Assembly (NCBI GenBank): GCA_947571115.1
Contig: CANOWW010000002.1
Span: forward strand, 1 to 64,000
Length of the DNA stretch: 64,000 nucleotides
From: an uncultured Clostridium sp.
GTDB taxonomy: Bacteria; Bacillota; Clostridia; TANB77; CAG-508
Reading direction: 5' to 3'
Made by a program: the position numbers and the translations under genes. This document shows, one piece after another, positions 27,507 through 35,598 of this stretch (the first letter of the stretch is position 1; each line of letters opens with the position of its first letter). The notes under the pieces were generated by a model. It had not been told where the DNA came from. It saw nothing but the letters and a program-made list of their open reading frames with translations, and made no database searches.

Positions 27507-27568
27507 TACACTTGAATTCGACCAACAAGACTATATATTACAAAGTTTTTGTAATATAATCAAGTGTA
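27507..27568. promoter_or_regulatory. Nested hairpin upstream of an Xre gene
   Basis: Outer arms TACACTTGA (27507-27515) and TCAAGTGTA (27560-27568) enclose an unpaired stretch and an inner perfect hairpin TATATTACAAA/TTTGTAATATA with a three-base loop. It could be an operator, an attenuator or the end of the preceding transcript; it lacks a classical T tail. Confidence 0.5.
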
Positions 27569-27600
27569 GTTTATAATTTTTGTTTTACATAGGAGAAAAA

Positions 27601-27867
27601 ATGATAAGTAGAAAATATAATGGGAAGTCAAATGTGATTGGAGATACGTTAAAGAATTTGAGAAAATCAAAAAAGCTGTCGCGAGCAGGTTTATCAAATA
27701 AATTGATGCTTCTTGGAATAGATATTAATTCCGACGGTATTTATAAAATAGAAAAGGGCAGGCGAATTTTAAAAGATTTTGAATTAACTGCTATTGCAAT
27801 GGTTTTAGAAGTGTCTGAGGCGGAATTATTATCATCATTTCGCAAAGAACTTAAAAATGTAATTTAA
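27601..27867 (+). CDS. Xre-family helix-turn-helix regulator
   Basis: The 88-residue protein contains a Cro/CI-type helix-turn-helix (IGDTLKNLRKSKKLSRAGLS, then LGIDINSDGIYKIEKGRRIL and ELTAIAMVLEVSEAELL). The ATG at 27601 follows AGGAG; a longer frame from 27580 has no ribosome binding site. It stands alone, convergent with spmB. The nested hairpin at 27507-27568 could be its own operator. Confidence 0.85.
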   Translation: MISRKYNGKSNVIGDTLKNLRKSKKLSRAGLSNKLMLLGIDINSDGIYKIEKGRRILKDFELTAIAMVLEVSEAELLSSFRKELKNVI

Positions 27868-27870
27868 TTT

Positions 27871-28401
27871 TCACATAATTCCTATTTTCAAAGTTAAAAT
27901 TGAAAATAAAACACACAAGAAATCTGCAATTAATCCAATTATAATAACTGGTTTGATATTTTTATTTTTCAATTGTGAAGTGTATAAAGCAATGACATAA
28001 ATAGTTGTTTCTGTAGAACCCATAATGCAAGAGGTAAGTAAACCTATATCTGTATCAACGCCATAATTTTTCATGATTTCAATTCCCATAGCAGTTGCCG
28101 TGCTACCTGAAATTGGTCTTAAAAAAATTAATGGAAATATTTCTTTATATAAAAAAATATTTTTTAAAATAAAATATAATTTTTCGACTAAAAAGTCAAT
28201 TATTCCAGAAGATTTTAGCATACCAACTGCAACAAATAATCCGAGCCAAGTTGGAAATAAACTAATAACTAATTTTTCACCTTCTATAACACCTTGCATA
28301 AAAATTTCAAATACATTCTTCTTTTCTAAAATTCCATATAAAATAATAAATCCGATAATAAATATAATGGCAGAATTACTAAAAAAATTAATAAATTTCA
28401 T
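27871..28401 (-). CDS. spmB: Spore maturation protein B
   Basis: The 176-residue membrane protein has four to five hydrophobic segments and the nucleoside-recognition (Gate) features of the SpmB family: FPTWLGLFVAVGML, PLIFLRPISGSTATAMGI, GLLTSCIMGSTETTIYVIAL. SpmA and SpmB are needed for spore core dehydration in Bacillus and Clostridium. Its ATG overlaps the spmA stop codon by four bases, so they are co-translated. Confidence 0.93.
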   Translation of the reverse strand: MKFINFFSNSAIIFIIGFIILYGILEKKNVFEIFMQGVIEGEKLVISLFPTWLGLFVAVGMLKSSGIIDFLVEKLYFILKNIFLYKEIFPLIFLRPISGSTATAMGIEIMKNYGVDTDIGLLTSCIMGSTETTIYVIALYTSQLKNKNIKPVIIIGLIADFLCVLFSILTLKIGIM

Positions 28402-28982
28402 TTAATTCTCCTTAATTTTAAATAAAATTTTGTTAAAAAAATTATAGAAATAAATGTTAAAATACTAGAAAACCAAATTGCTAAAATAATGCCACTTGGA
28501 TTATTAGAATTTAAACTATTTCGGATAGAAATTACATTTGTTGGAAGAATTTGAAGGGATGCAGTATTGATTGCTAAAAACATAATCATTTCATCAGATA
28601 ATTGATCTTTATGGGGATTTATTTTCTCTAATTCATTTATTGCCTTTAGTCCTGAAGGTGTTGCAGCATTCCCGATTCCCAACATGTTGGTTACTAGATT
28701 GACACTAATATGCTCATAAGCTGGAGTTGTTTTATCTAAATTTTTGAATATTTTTTGATTAAGTGGCGAAATTATTTTTTTTAATTTTTGTTGCAAACTT
28801 GTTTGAGAAATTATTTTTATTATGCCACACCAAAAACACATACTTCCAAATAAATTTATAACCATTTGAGTGGTATCATTTATGGAAGAAAATATGCTTT
28901 GATTTACAGTTTCTAAATTTCCATTAATGATTGAAAAAATAATTGAGATTATAATAAAAAAACACCAAATTTTATTGATCAA
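28398..28982 (-). CDS. spmA: Spore maturation protein A
   Basis: The 194-residue membrane protein carries the SpmA-type nucleoside-recognition motif: LVTNMLGIGNAATPSGLKAI, then MIMFLAINTASLQILPTNVI. It starts with a hydrophobic helix and has about four membrane segments. It is first in the spmAB operon. Together with spoIIR this argues that the organism forms endospores. Confidence 0.93.
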   Translation of the reverse strand: MINKIWCFFIIISIIFSIINGNLETVNQSIFSSINDTTQMVINLFGSMCFWCGIIKIISQTSLQQKLKKIISPLNQKIFKNLDKTTPAYEHISVNLVTNMLGIGNAATPSGLKAINELEKINPHKDQLSDEMIMFLAINTASLQILPTNVISIRNSLNSNNPSGIILAIWFSSILTFISIIFLTKFYLKLRRIK

Positions 28983-29134
28983 TTTTTCCCCCTCATTTTA
29001 TTATATAAGGCATCAAAAATAATATGACTTTTTATATAAAAAATAATTTTTTTACAAAAATCTATTTACAATTTTTTCTTTTTATTTTATAATAATTGTA
29101 TGATTTTAATTTTACAAATATAGGAGGTATCGTT

Positions 29135-29482
29135 ATGACGTTGAAAGAAAAATTAGATGCACGTGTATTGAAATTGCAAGAGAAGCAAATGATTGATGGA
29201 GCAAAGAATTTTTGGATTGAATTAAAAAATTTATTTTTGAATACATCAACAGATTTGTTGGCAGAAAATGAAGGATATACTATAGAGATTATTATTAAAA
29301 AAGATAGTAATGGACAAGTTTTATATCAATTACCAGACACTGAAAATTACTATGAATTTAAGACAAGGTGCTCTGCCCAATCGGTAAAATTTGCTGCTGA
29401 TAATTTTGCAAAAACAGAAGGAATTACAGCTAAATTTGAAAAGAAAAACTATTATTCTTTTAAATTTACATATAAATTATAG
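29135..29482 (+). CDS. Hypothetical protein, 115 residues
   Basis: I do not recognise this protein. The start at 29135 follows GGAGGT; the frame is open from 29096 but without a site. The sequence is soluble, with an N-terminal charged helix (TLKEKLDARVLKLQEKQMID), a central beta-rich part (EGYTIEIIIKKDSNGQVLYQ) and a C-terminal FKFTYKL strand. It looks like a compact alpha/beta domain. It is a single-gene unit ending at the hairpin shared with rsmI. Confidence 0.7.
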   Translation: MTLKEKLDARVLKLQEKQMIDGAKNFWIELKNLFLNTSTDLLAENEGYTIEIIIKKDSNGQVLYQLPDTENYYEFKTRCSAQSVKFAADNFAKTEGITAKFEKKNYYSFKFTYKL

Positions 29483-29489
29483 AATATTT

Positions 29490-29530
29490 TTAAGGCGAAG
29501 ATATTTTTAAAATATTTTCGCCTTAATTTT
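29490..29530. terminator. Bidirectional terminator between the 115-residue gene and rsmI
   Basis: AAGGCGAA...ATATTTT pairs with AAATAT...TTCGCCTT around a two-base loop, with T residues after it on the plus strand. It overlaps the rsmI stop codon. Confidence 0.75.
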
Positions 29531-30362
29531 TATTTTTTAAAAAATATTGATAAATTTCGTTTTTATTTGTGTTTTTATTTTTTGCAATTTGTTTAATAAT
29601 TTCTTTTTTTGACATTTTTTTATTTTCATAAAATTCATATTGCTCTTCTAAACTTAATTGGTTTAAGTTTTCTAACTCTAGTAATTTTTTTGATGTTTTA
29701 CTTCCTTCTAGAATTAATACAAATTCTCCTTTTATTTCTTTTATTTTTTCTAAAATATCAGAAATTTTTCCGCGGATAAATTCTTCATGAATTTTTGTAA
29801 GTTCTTTTGCCAAAACAATATTTCTGTCTCCTAAAATTTCTAACATATCTAGAAGTGTTGTTTCTAATTTATGAGGGGCTTCATAAAAAATTAACGTTCG
29901 GGTGTCATATTTAATTTCTTCTAATTTATTTTTTCGTTCTTTTTTTTGTGCAGATAAAAATCCAATAAATTCAAATTCTTTGGTATCCATTCCAGAAGCA
30001 ATTAAACTGTTAATAAAAGCACATGCTCCAGGAATTGGAATTATTTCAATTCCTTCTTTAATTGCAATTTTTACGATTTGTTCGCCAGGATCTGAAATAC
30101 CAGGAGTTCCTGCATCTGAGACAAGAGCAATATTTTTTCCAACCTTTAATTTATCTACAAGTTGTTGACTTCTTGTGAATTCATTTTGTTTATAATAACT
30201 AATCAGCGGTTTTGTAATTTCAAAATGATTTAATAACTTCAAGGTGTGTCTTGTATCTTCAGCTGCGATTAAATCGACAGATTTTAATATTTTTAAAGCA
30301 CGAAGTGTAATATCTTCTAAATTTCCAATAGGGGTTGCTACTAGGTATAATTTTCCAAACAT
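29523..30362 (-). CDS. rsmI: 16S rRNA (cytidine-1402-2'-O)-methyltransferase RsmI
   Basis: RsmI methylates the ribose of C1402 in 16S rRNA. The 279-residue protein is a tetrapyrrole-methylase-fold enzyme with the signature LYLVATPIGNLEDITLRALK, AAEDTRHT, ALVSDAGTPGISDPG and IPGACAFINSLIASG. The C-terminal ~45 residues are Lys-rich with the KKMSKKEIIKQIAK helix seen in the family. Thirteen bases separate it from the upstream thioredoxin gene. Confidence 0.96.
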   Translation of the reverse strand: MFGKLYLVATPIGNLEDITLRALKILKSVDLIAAEDTRHTLKLLNHFEITKPLISYYKQNEFTRSQQLVDKLKVGKNIALVSDAGTPGISDPGEQIVKIAIKEGIEIIPIPGACAFINSLIASGMDTKEFEFIGFLSAQKKERKNKLEEIKYDTRTLIFYEAPHKLETTLLDMLEILGDRNIVLAKELTKIHEEFIRGKISDILEKIKEIKGEFVLILEGSKTSKKLLELENLNQLSLEEQYEFYENKKMSKKEIIKQIAKNKNTNKNEIYQYFLKNKN

Positions 30363-30374
30363 AATTTTTCCTTC

Positions 30375-30800
30375 TTAATTATTTAACATTTCTAAAATGT
30401 CATTTTTAGGTAAAACACCGACTGCGCGATTGATTTCTTTTCCATTTTTGATTACAACTAATGTTGGGATAGACATAACTTGATATTGAATAGCCAAATC
30501 TTGATTAGCATCAATGTTAATTCTACAGACTTTTATGTCGTTATTTTCATTTGCAATTTCATCAATAATTGGGGATAACATTTTGCAGGGACCACACCAA
30601 TCTGCATAAAAATCTACAAGAGCGATTTTATCGCTTTTCAAAACTTCCTCCTCAAATTGATTACTCATAACTTCTAAAACTTTCATATTTTCCTCCTTTA
30701 TATTATTAGGATTTGTTTGGCGGTTTAAAAAATATTGAATTCCAAACAAAATTCCTATAAAAACAATACAAAAAATAATAATTAAAATTTTATTTTTCAA
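30375..30800 (-). CDS. Membrane-anchored thioredoxin-like protein with a possible second start
   Basis: The 141-residue protein begins with a hydrophobic anchor (IIIFCIVFIGILFGIQYFL, residues ~6-24), then a full thioredoxin fold with active site ADWCGPCKML and cis-proline MSIPTLVVI. The TTG start at 30800 follows AGGAG. A perfect AGGAGG lies inside the gene before the ATG at 30686, from which a soluble 103-residue thioredoxin of canonical length would be made. With the ccdA-like gene upstream it could form an extracytoplasmic thiol-disulfide relay, while the short form could serve the cytoplasm. The two-start reading is inference. Confidence 0.9.
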   Translation of the reverse strand: MKNKILIIIFCIVFIGILFGIQYFLNRQTNPNNIKEENMKVLEVMSNQFEEEVLKSDKIALVDFYADWCGPCKMLSPIIDEIANENNDIKVCRINIDANQDLAIQYQVMSIPTLVVIKNGKEINRAVGVLPKNDILEMLNN

Positions 30801-30812
30801 AATTCTTCTCCT

Positions 30813-31448
30813 TTAAAAGAAAATCATATAAATTCCCATGATAATTAAAATAATTCCTGATATTTTTCTGACCATATTAAAATTCTTTTTTATGATATCA
30901 AAAAAGAATTTTAATTTTTCAATTAAAATAGCTGATATAATAAATGGTATTCCTAGTCCGATTGAATAAATTAACATTAATAAAATTCCTTTGAAAAAAT
31001 GTTGTTGTTTTGCCACTAATAATAAAGCTGAACTTAAAAAGGTGCCAATACAAGGTGTCCAAGTGATTGAGAATAATATTCCAAAAAGTATAGATTTAGC
31101 AAAGTTCAAATTTTGAACATTAATTTTAAAAGTGTTCATTTTATTAACAAATCTAAGTTTCAAAATTTCCATATAATTTAATCCCAATAAAATCATGATG
31201 TTTCCAAAAACCCATTTTATATATTGCATAGTATTGTTGATTAATTTACCAAAACCACTTGCAAATATGGCAAGTAATATGAAAATAATTGTAAATCCAA
31301 GGACAAAGCCAATTGCATTTTGCAAAGTTTTTGAAGTTTGTTTTTCGTCTTTTCCTGCAAAATAAGCAAGATAAATTGGTACCATGGGCAGCAAACAGGG
31401 CGATATAAAACTAGCAATTCCTTCTAAAAATGTAAATACATATTCCAT
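30813..31448 (-). CDS. ccdA: CcdA/DsbD-type thiol-disulfide transmembrane protein
   Basis: CcdA-type proteins carry electrons from cytoplasmic thioredoxin across the membrane. The 211-residue protein has six membrane segments and the two conserved cysteines in FISPCLLPMVP (~residue 18) and TWTPCIGTF (~130). Length matches CcdA rather than full DsbD. It lies 12 bases upstream of a membrane-anchored thioredoxin gene, its probable partner. GAGG precedes the ATG. Confidence 0.92.
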   Translation of the reverse strand: MEYVFTFLEGIASFISPCLLPMVPIYLAYFAGKDEKQTSKTLQNAIGFVLGFTIIFILLAIFASGFGKLINNTMQYIKWVFGNIMILLGLNYMEILKLRFVNKMNTFKINVQNLNFAKSILFGILFSITWTPCIGTFLSSALLLVAKQQHFFKGILLMLIYSIGLGIPFIISAILIEKLKFFFDIIKKNFNMVRKISGIILIIMGIYMIFF

Positions 31449-31553
31449 TTTAAATTCCTCTTCATTATTTTTCCGAAAATATAAATTTACATACCAATCT
31501 TATCATATAAATAACAAAATTGCTAGGCTTTTTGTTAAAAAATAAAAAAAGAA

Positions 31554-31582
31554 TTGACATTTTATGTAAATAGTGATAAAAT
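31554..31582 (+). promoter_or_regulatory. Promoter of the spacer-palindrome family
   Basis: TTGACA, spacer TTTTATGTAAATAGTGA (17), TAAAAT. It drives the 67-residue gene. Confidence 0.85.
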
Positions 31583-31610
31583 ATTATTATCAAAAATTTG
31601 GAGGTGAGTT

Positions 31611-31814
31611 ATGCCATATAATGTATTATATCGGAAATTAATAGAAACTTTAAAGAAGTTTAATTTTTCCGAAGATGACATTTTCTATTCTGACTATGTG
31701 GCAGAAAAAAATATGTTCTGTCTGAGTATGCAAAACAGGATATATTTGCCAGAATGGCGAATTATGCACGAATTTTGGTGTAATACTGGATTTAATTTAG
31801 AATTTGTGCATTAA
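31611..31814 (+). CDS. Hypothetical protein, 67 residues
   Basis: I do not recognise this protein. It begins MPYNVLYRKLIETLKKFNFS and has an aromatic-rich C-terminal half (RIYLPEWRIMHEFWCNTGFN). It is soluble, with no signal. GGAGGTGA lies in front of the ATG. It is a single-gene unit with its own spacer-palindrome promoter and a strong terminator shared with the convergent fusion gene, the same layout as the other small unknown units. Confidence 0.75.
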   Translation: MPYNVLYRKLIETLKKFNFSEDDIFYSDYVAEKNMFCLSMQNRIYLPEWRIMHEFWCNTGFNLEFVH

Positions 31815-31837
31815 TGAATTAGCTCATTTGCTGAAGA

Positions 31838-31882
31838 AAAACCCCCGCTATTGCTCATTTGCAAAAGCAGGGGCTTTTTCTT
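31838..31882. terminator. Bidirectional terminator
   Basis: CCCCGCT..TTGC pairs with GCAA..AGCAGGGG; A runs precede and T runs follow it, so it can end both the 67-residue gene and the convergent fusion gene. Confidence 0.8.
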
Positions 31883-31885
31883 TTT

Positions 31886-34853
31886 CTATTTTTCAGCTAA
31901 TTTCAACATATCTTTTTTCAATTTTTTCAATTGATTATCTGCATCTTCCATTGACTTGCCCTTTACGCCCATGTAAAACTTGATTTTTGGCTCTGTTCCA
32001 GAAGGTCTCACACAACACCAAACATCATTTTCCATCGCATAATACAAAACATTTGACATTGGAAGCGTAGATTTTGTTTCTTTACCAGTTTTCGTATCTT
32101 TTATTACACCTGATTTATAATCTCTCACTTCAAGCACTTTGTAGCCACCAAGCGTTTTTGGCGGATTATGACGAATAGTTTCCATAATTTCCTTGATTTT
32201 AACTGCGCCATCAGCGCCTTTTAGCGTAATTGGAACTGTTTCTTCTCTGTAGTACCCATATTTTTTATAAATATTTAACATTTGGTCCCACAAAGTTAAA
32301 CCTTGTTTTTTGTAAAACGCAGCAGCCTCGCAAAGCATCATAACTGCTGTAATTCCGTCCTTGTCGCGCGCATGCGTTCCCACTAAGCAACCATAACTTT
32401 CTTCAAAACCAAACACATAATTATAATTTCCAGTTGTCTCAAAATTGCGAATTTGCTCGCCGATAAACTTAAATCCAGTAAATGTCTCTACAAAATGCAT
32501 ATCGTATTCTTTCGCAATCGCGCCCGCCAAATTAGAAGACACAATTGTTGAAACAAAAGCAGGATTTTCAGGCATCAAGCCCTTCTCTTTTCGCTGTGAC
32601 AACACATATTCTGCTATCAAAAGTGCGGACATATTTCCTGTAAATGTCACATATTCGCCTGTTTTTGTATCTTTTGAAAACACTCCCAAACGGTCTGCAT
32701 CAGGGTCAGTTGCAAGCACGACATCGGCATTGACCTTTCTTGCCAATTTTAGTGCTAAATCAAACGCTTTCACATCCTCTGGGTTTGGATATTCCACAGT
32801 CGGGAAATTGCCATTTGGCAATTCTTGCTCAGGCACAACGTAAACATTTTCAAATCCTAATTCCGTCAAGACCCTTTGTACAGGCTTGTTTCCCGTTCCA
32901 TGCAATGGCGTATAAACAATGTTCAGATCTTTTTGCACTTCACGAATAATTTCTGGATTTAGCACTTGCTTTTTGATGGCATCCAAATACAATTTATCAA
33001 GCGCGCTTCCCACAATGTTATACAAACCAGTATTTTGAGCATCTGCGTAGCTCATGCGTTTTACCAAAGAATAATCGCTCACATTGTTCACTTCTTCAAT
33101 AATTTCCCTATCTTTTGGCGCCACGATTTGCGCCCCGTCGTCCCAATAAACCTTGTAACCATTGTATTCAGGCGGATTATGGCTAGCGGTAATCATTACG
33201 CCCGCAATGCAACCAAGTTCCCTTACCGCAAAAGACAATTCAGGCACTGGACGAATGTCGTCAAAGATGTAAGTTTTGATGCCATTTGCGTTCATGCAAA
33301 GCGCGGTTTCAATTGCGAATTCGCGCGACATTCTGCGTGAGTCATATGAAATCGCAACACCTTTATTTTCGCCGCCTTCACGCAAAATAAAGTTTGCCAA
33401 ACCTTGCGTTGCTTTTGTAACCGTGTACACGTTCATGCGATTGGTTCCATTTCCAATAACGCCACGCAAACCAGCCGTTCCGAACTCTAAATCTTTATAA
33501 AAACGGTCTTTAATTTCCTCTTCGTCGCCAGCCAAAAGCAACAATTCTTGGCGTGTTTCCTCGTCAAACACGGGATTTGTGCACCACTCGCTATATTTTT
33601 TCATATAATTTAATTTTGAGAAAAAGTCTGTGTATAATTTTCTAGCTGTTTCAGGGCTATCAACGCCCTCTGCATTCTTGATTGGCGCAAATTCCTCTTC
33701 CCTTTTCACGCGCAAAGTTAGCACCTTGTCTAGCATTTCAAAAGCGTCAAAAATGAACATTTCAAATTTGTACGCATTTGGCTTATCAGCCACAATCAAT
33801 TTGCCATTTTGGTCAATGTAATTTGCTTTTTTGACAGCAGTGTGATAAGGAAGCGCCAAATTCATAACTTTCTCCAAAGCTTTGATGTTAAACAATTGCA
33901 TAATCACGTTAGAATCGCCATACACAAGAGAGCCATAATCGTCCCTCATATTGGCCATTTCGTCAGAAATTTCGGTATATTCAATGACACCGACTTTGCC
34001 ATTTTTCTTACAAATAACACCAACTTTTTCCTTTGGGTCAATTTTTTCAACGGATTTTACGGCACTATAAACCTTGTTAGAGATAGACATACCAATCAGC
34101 AATGGGTCCACAAGATTTGCCAAAATATTATCCACACCGCTGATGAAAATCCACTCCACGCCATTTTCCTTCATTTCAGAGATGACATTACTGCGTTCCA
34201 TAGATTGAAGCGTGCCGCCGTGACCGTTTGCCGCTTCTTTTACTTTGCCGTTTTCGTTCAGCAAAATTTTCCCGTTCAAATCAAGCATTGGCAATTGACC
34301 TTGTTTAAAGAAATGTACCGCTTCTTTTGGGTAACCAAAATAGTTATGTTCCTCGAAAAAACCGACTGTTTGGTCATTATTTTCTTCACTTGTCATAATA
34401 TACCAAGGAATAATCGTTTCATATTTGAACATCGCTTTTTTGATGCCTTCACATAATAACTCAAAAATTGATTTATGAGAATCTAAACCTAAATCATAAG
34501 TTCCTTTTGGCCCTTTGTGACCAAGCCTTGTTCCCTGTCCGTCCTGCCATGGTAACAACCGCGTATTTGCCTTTTTTGATGGCTTCAATTCCTTTTTGCT
34601 CATACATATTTCTTTCTGCAATTGTCAATTTTGCTTTCTCGACATATTCAGCTGGCTCAATTACAGCATTTTCAAGGTCAATCGGATTTTTAGCATGTTT
34701 GTATAAATTTTGCATTAAATCAAAATCGATGGCTTCGATTTTGTTCAACAAATCTTGTTTTTCATCCTCCCCCATTTTCTCATAATACATAAGCAAATGC
34801 TCTTGCCCATACTTTTTCAAATTTTCTTTTAAGTTTGTAAGTCTATCACTCAT
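31886..34853 (-). pseudogene. UDP-sugar pyrophosphorylase-phosphoglucomutase fusion, one frameshift
   Basis: If one base is removed, the minus strand encodes about 988 residues in two catalytic halves. The first is a eukaryote-like UDPGP/UAP1-type pyrophosphorylase (KGKYAVVTMAG...GQGTRLGHKGPKGTYDLG; SGVDNILANLVDPLLIG; FAPIKNAEGVDSPETAR). The second is an alpha-D-phosphohexomutase (FGTAGLRGVIGNGTNRMN; catalytic-serine loop GVMITASHNPPEYNG; DPDADRLGVF; VRPSGTEPKIKFY). Together they would turn glucose-6-phosphate (or a similar sugar phosphate) into a UDP-sugar. An extra plus-strand G at 34541 splits the pyrophosphorylase nucleotide loop, leaving frames 34853-34494 and 34621-31886. Both halves are otherwise intact, so an assembly error or a very recent mutation is likely. 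Confidence 0.85.
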
Positions 34854-34954
34854 TTTCGGGTTCTCCTTTCCAAAATCCCTAATTCATTCTATCAGATATT
34901 TTACATTCTATACCATTTTATTTTAGAAGTCAACTCCTCTTTACGGCAAAACAA

Positions 34955-34982
34955 AAAAAGCAGGCAAAAAGCCTACTTATTA
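34955..34982 (-). terminator. Terminator of the 116-residue unknown gene
   Basis: The minus strand reads AGTAGGC, loop TTTTT, GCCTGCT and a run of T. Confidence 0.75.
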
Positions 34983-35096
34983 TGCGAAAATTAGCCAAAC
35001 TGTGATTTTTTTGTGTCCTGTTTTTTCTGATAAAATGCATGAAAAAGAAATGAAAGGCTATTACTGCAACATAGCCTTCCACTCTCTACAAAGGTT

Positions 35097-35447
35097 TTAC
35101 GGATCCAGCCGCCATACCCATTTGTCTGCCTCATTCCACCAAATAGTGACGCCTTCGGTGTCCTCGACAAGTTCTGCACCCATGCTTTTTAAGATTTCAT
35201 CTTTGTCTGGATCAAATTTCCAGCGTTTAAAAAACAGTGGCATTTGAGACTCTTTGGAAAGGATTTCCAGAGCCTCTTTCGCAGTTTCTGCATCTTTGCG
35301 AAGGAAGCAAAAAGATAACACACAAATGTTATGATATGTTTCTGTATCTACACTGATATCAAAAGAACCGCAAATTGTTTCTTCTCCCTCTTTCGTTACC
35401 CAAATAATCCACCGTTTGCCGTCAGTATTGTCTGCCTCAAGTCTCAT
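35097..35447 (-). CDS. Hypothetical protein, 116 residues, possibly acetyltransferase-like
   Basis: I do not recognise this protein with confidence. Strands alternate with one helix (KDAETAKEALEILSKES) and the C-terminal part KSMGAELVEDTEGVTIWW recalls the end of GNAT acetyltransferases, but the acetyl-CoA loop is not evident. GC content is about 46% by hand count over half the gene, against about 30% around it, hinting at a foreign origin. AAAGGAGG precedes the ATG. It is a single-gene unit with the spacer-palindrome promoter at 35499-35527 and its own terminator. Confidence 0.75.
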   Translation of the reverse strand: MRLEADNTDGKRWIIWVTKEGEETICGSFDISVDTETYHNICVLSFCFLRKDAETAKEALEILSKESQMPLFFKRWKFDPDKDEILKSMGAELVEDTEGVTIWWNEADKWVWRLDP

Positions 35448-35498
35448 AAAAGATGTCCTCCTTTGCTTTGCTATTTAACGTATTGTTTTATACAAAAT

Positions 35499-35527
35499 AT
35501 TATATAATATTTTACATAATTTGTCAA
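35499..35527 (-). promoter_or_regulatory. Promoter with conserved spacer palindrome
   Basis: The minus strand reads TTGACA, spacer AATTATGTAAAATATTA (17), TATAAT. It drives the 116-residue gene. Confidence 0.9.
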
Positions 35528-35560
35528 CGGTTTTGCACAATATTTGTAATAGGCACAAAA

Positions 35561-35584
35561 AATATGACATTTTCATGTCATATT
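35561..35584. repeat. Palindromic repeat AATATGACAT, copy 1
   Basis: AATATGACAT, loop TTTC, ATGTCATATT. It lies 14 bases after the stop codon of the MMPL-type exporter gene and is followed by T residues on both strands, so it may serve as terminator. Four further copies are at 52681, 53956, 54022 and 56878. Confidence 0.8.
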
Positions 35585-35598
35585 TTTTATCAACAATT

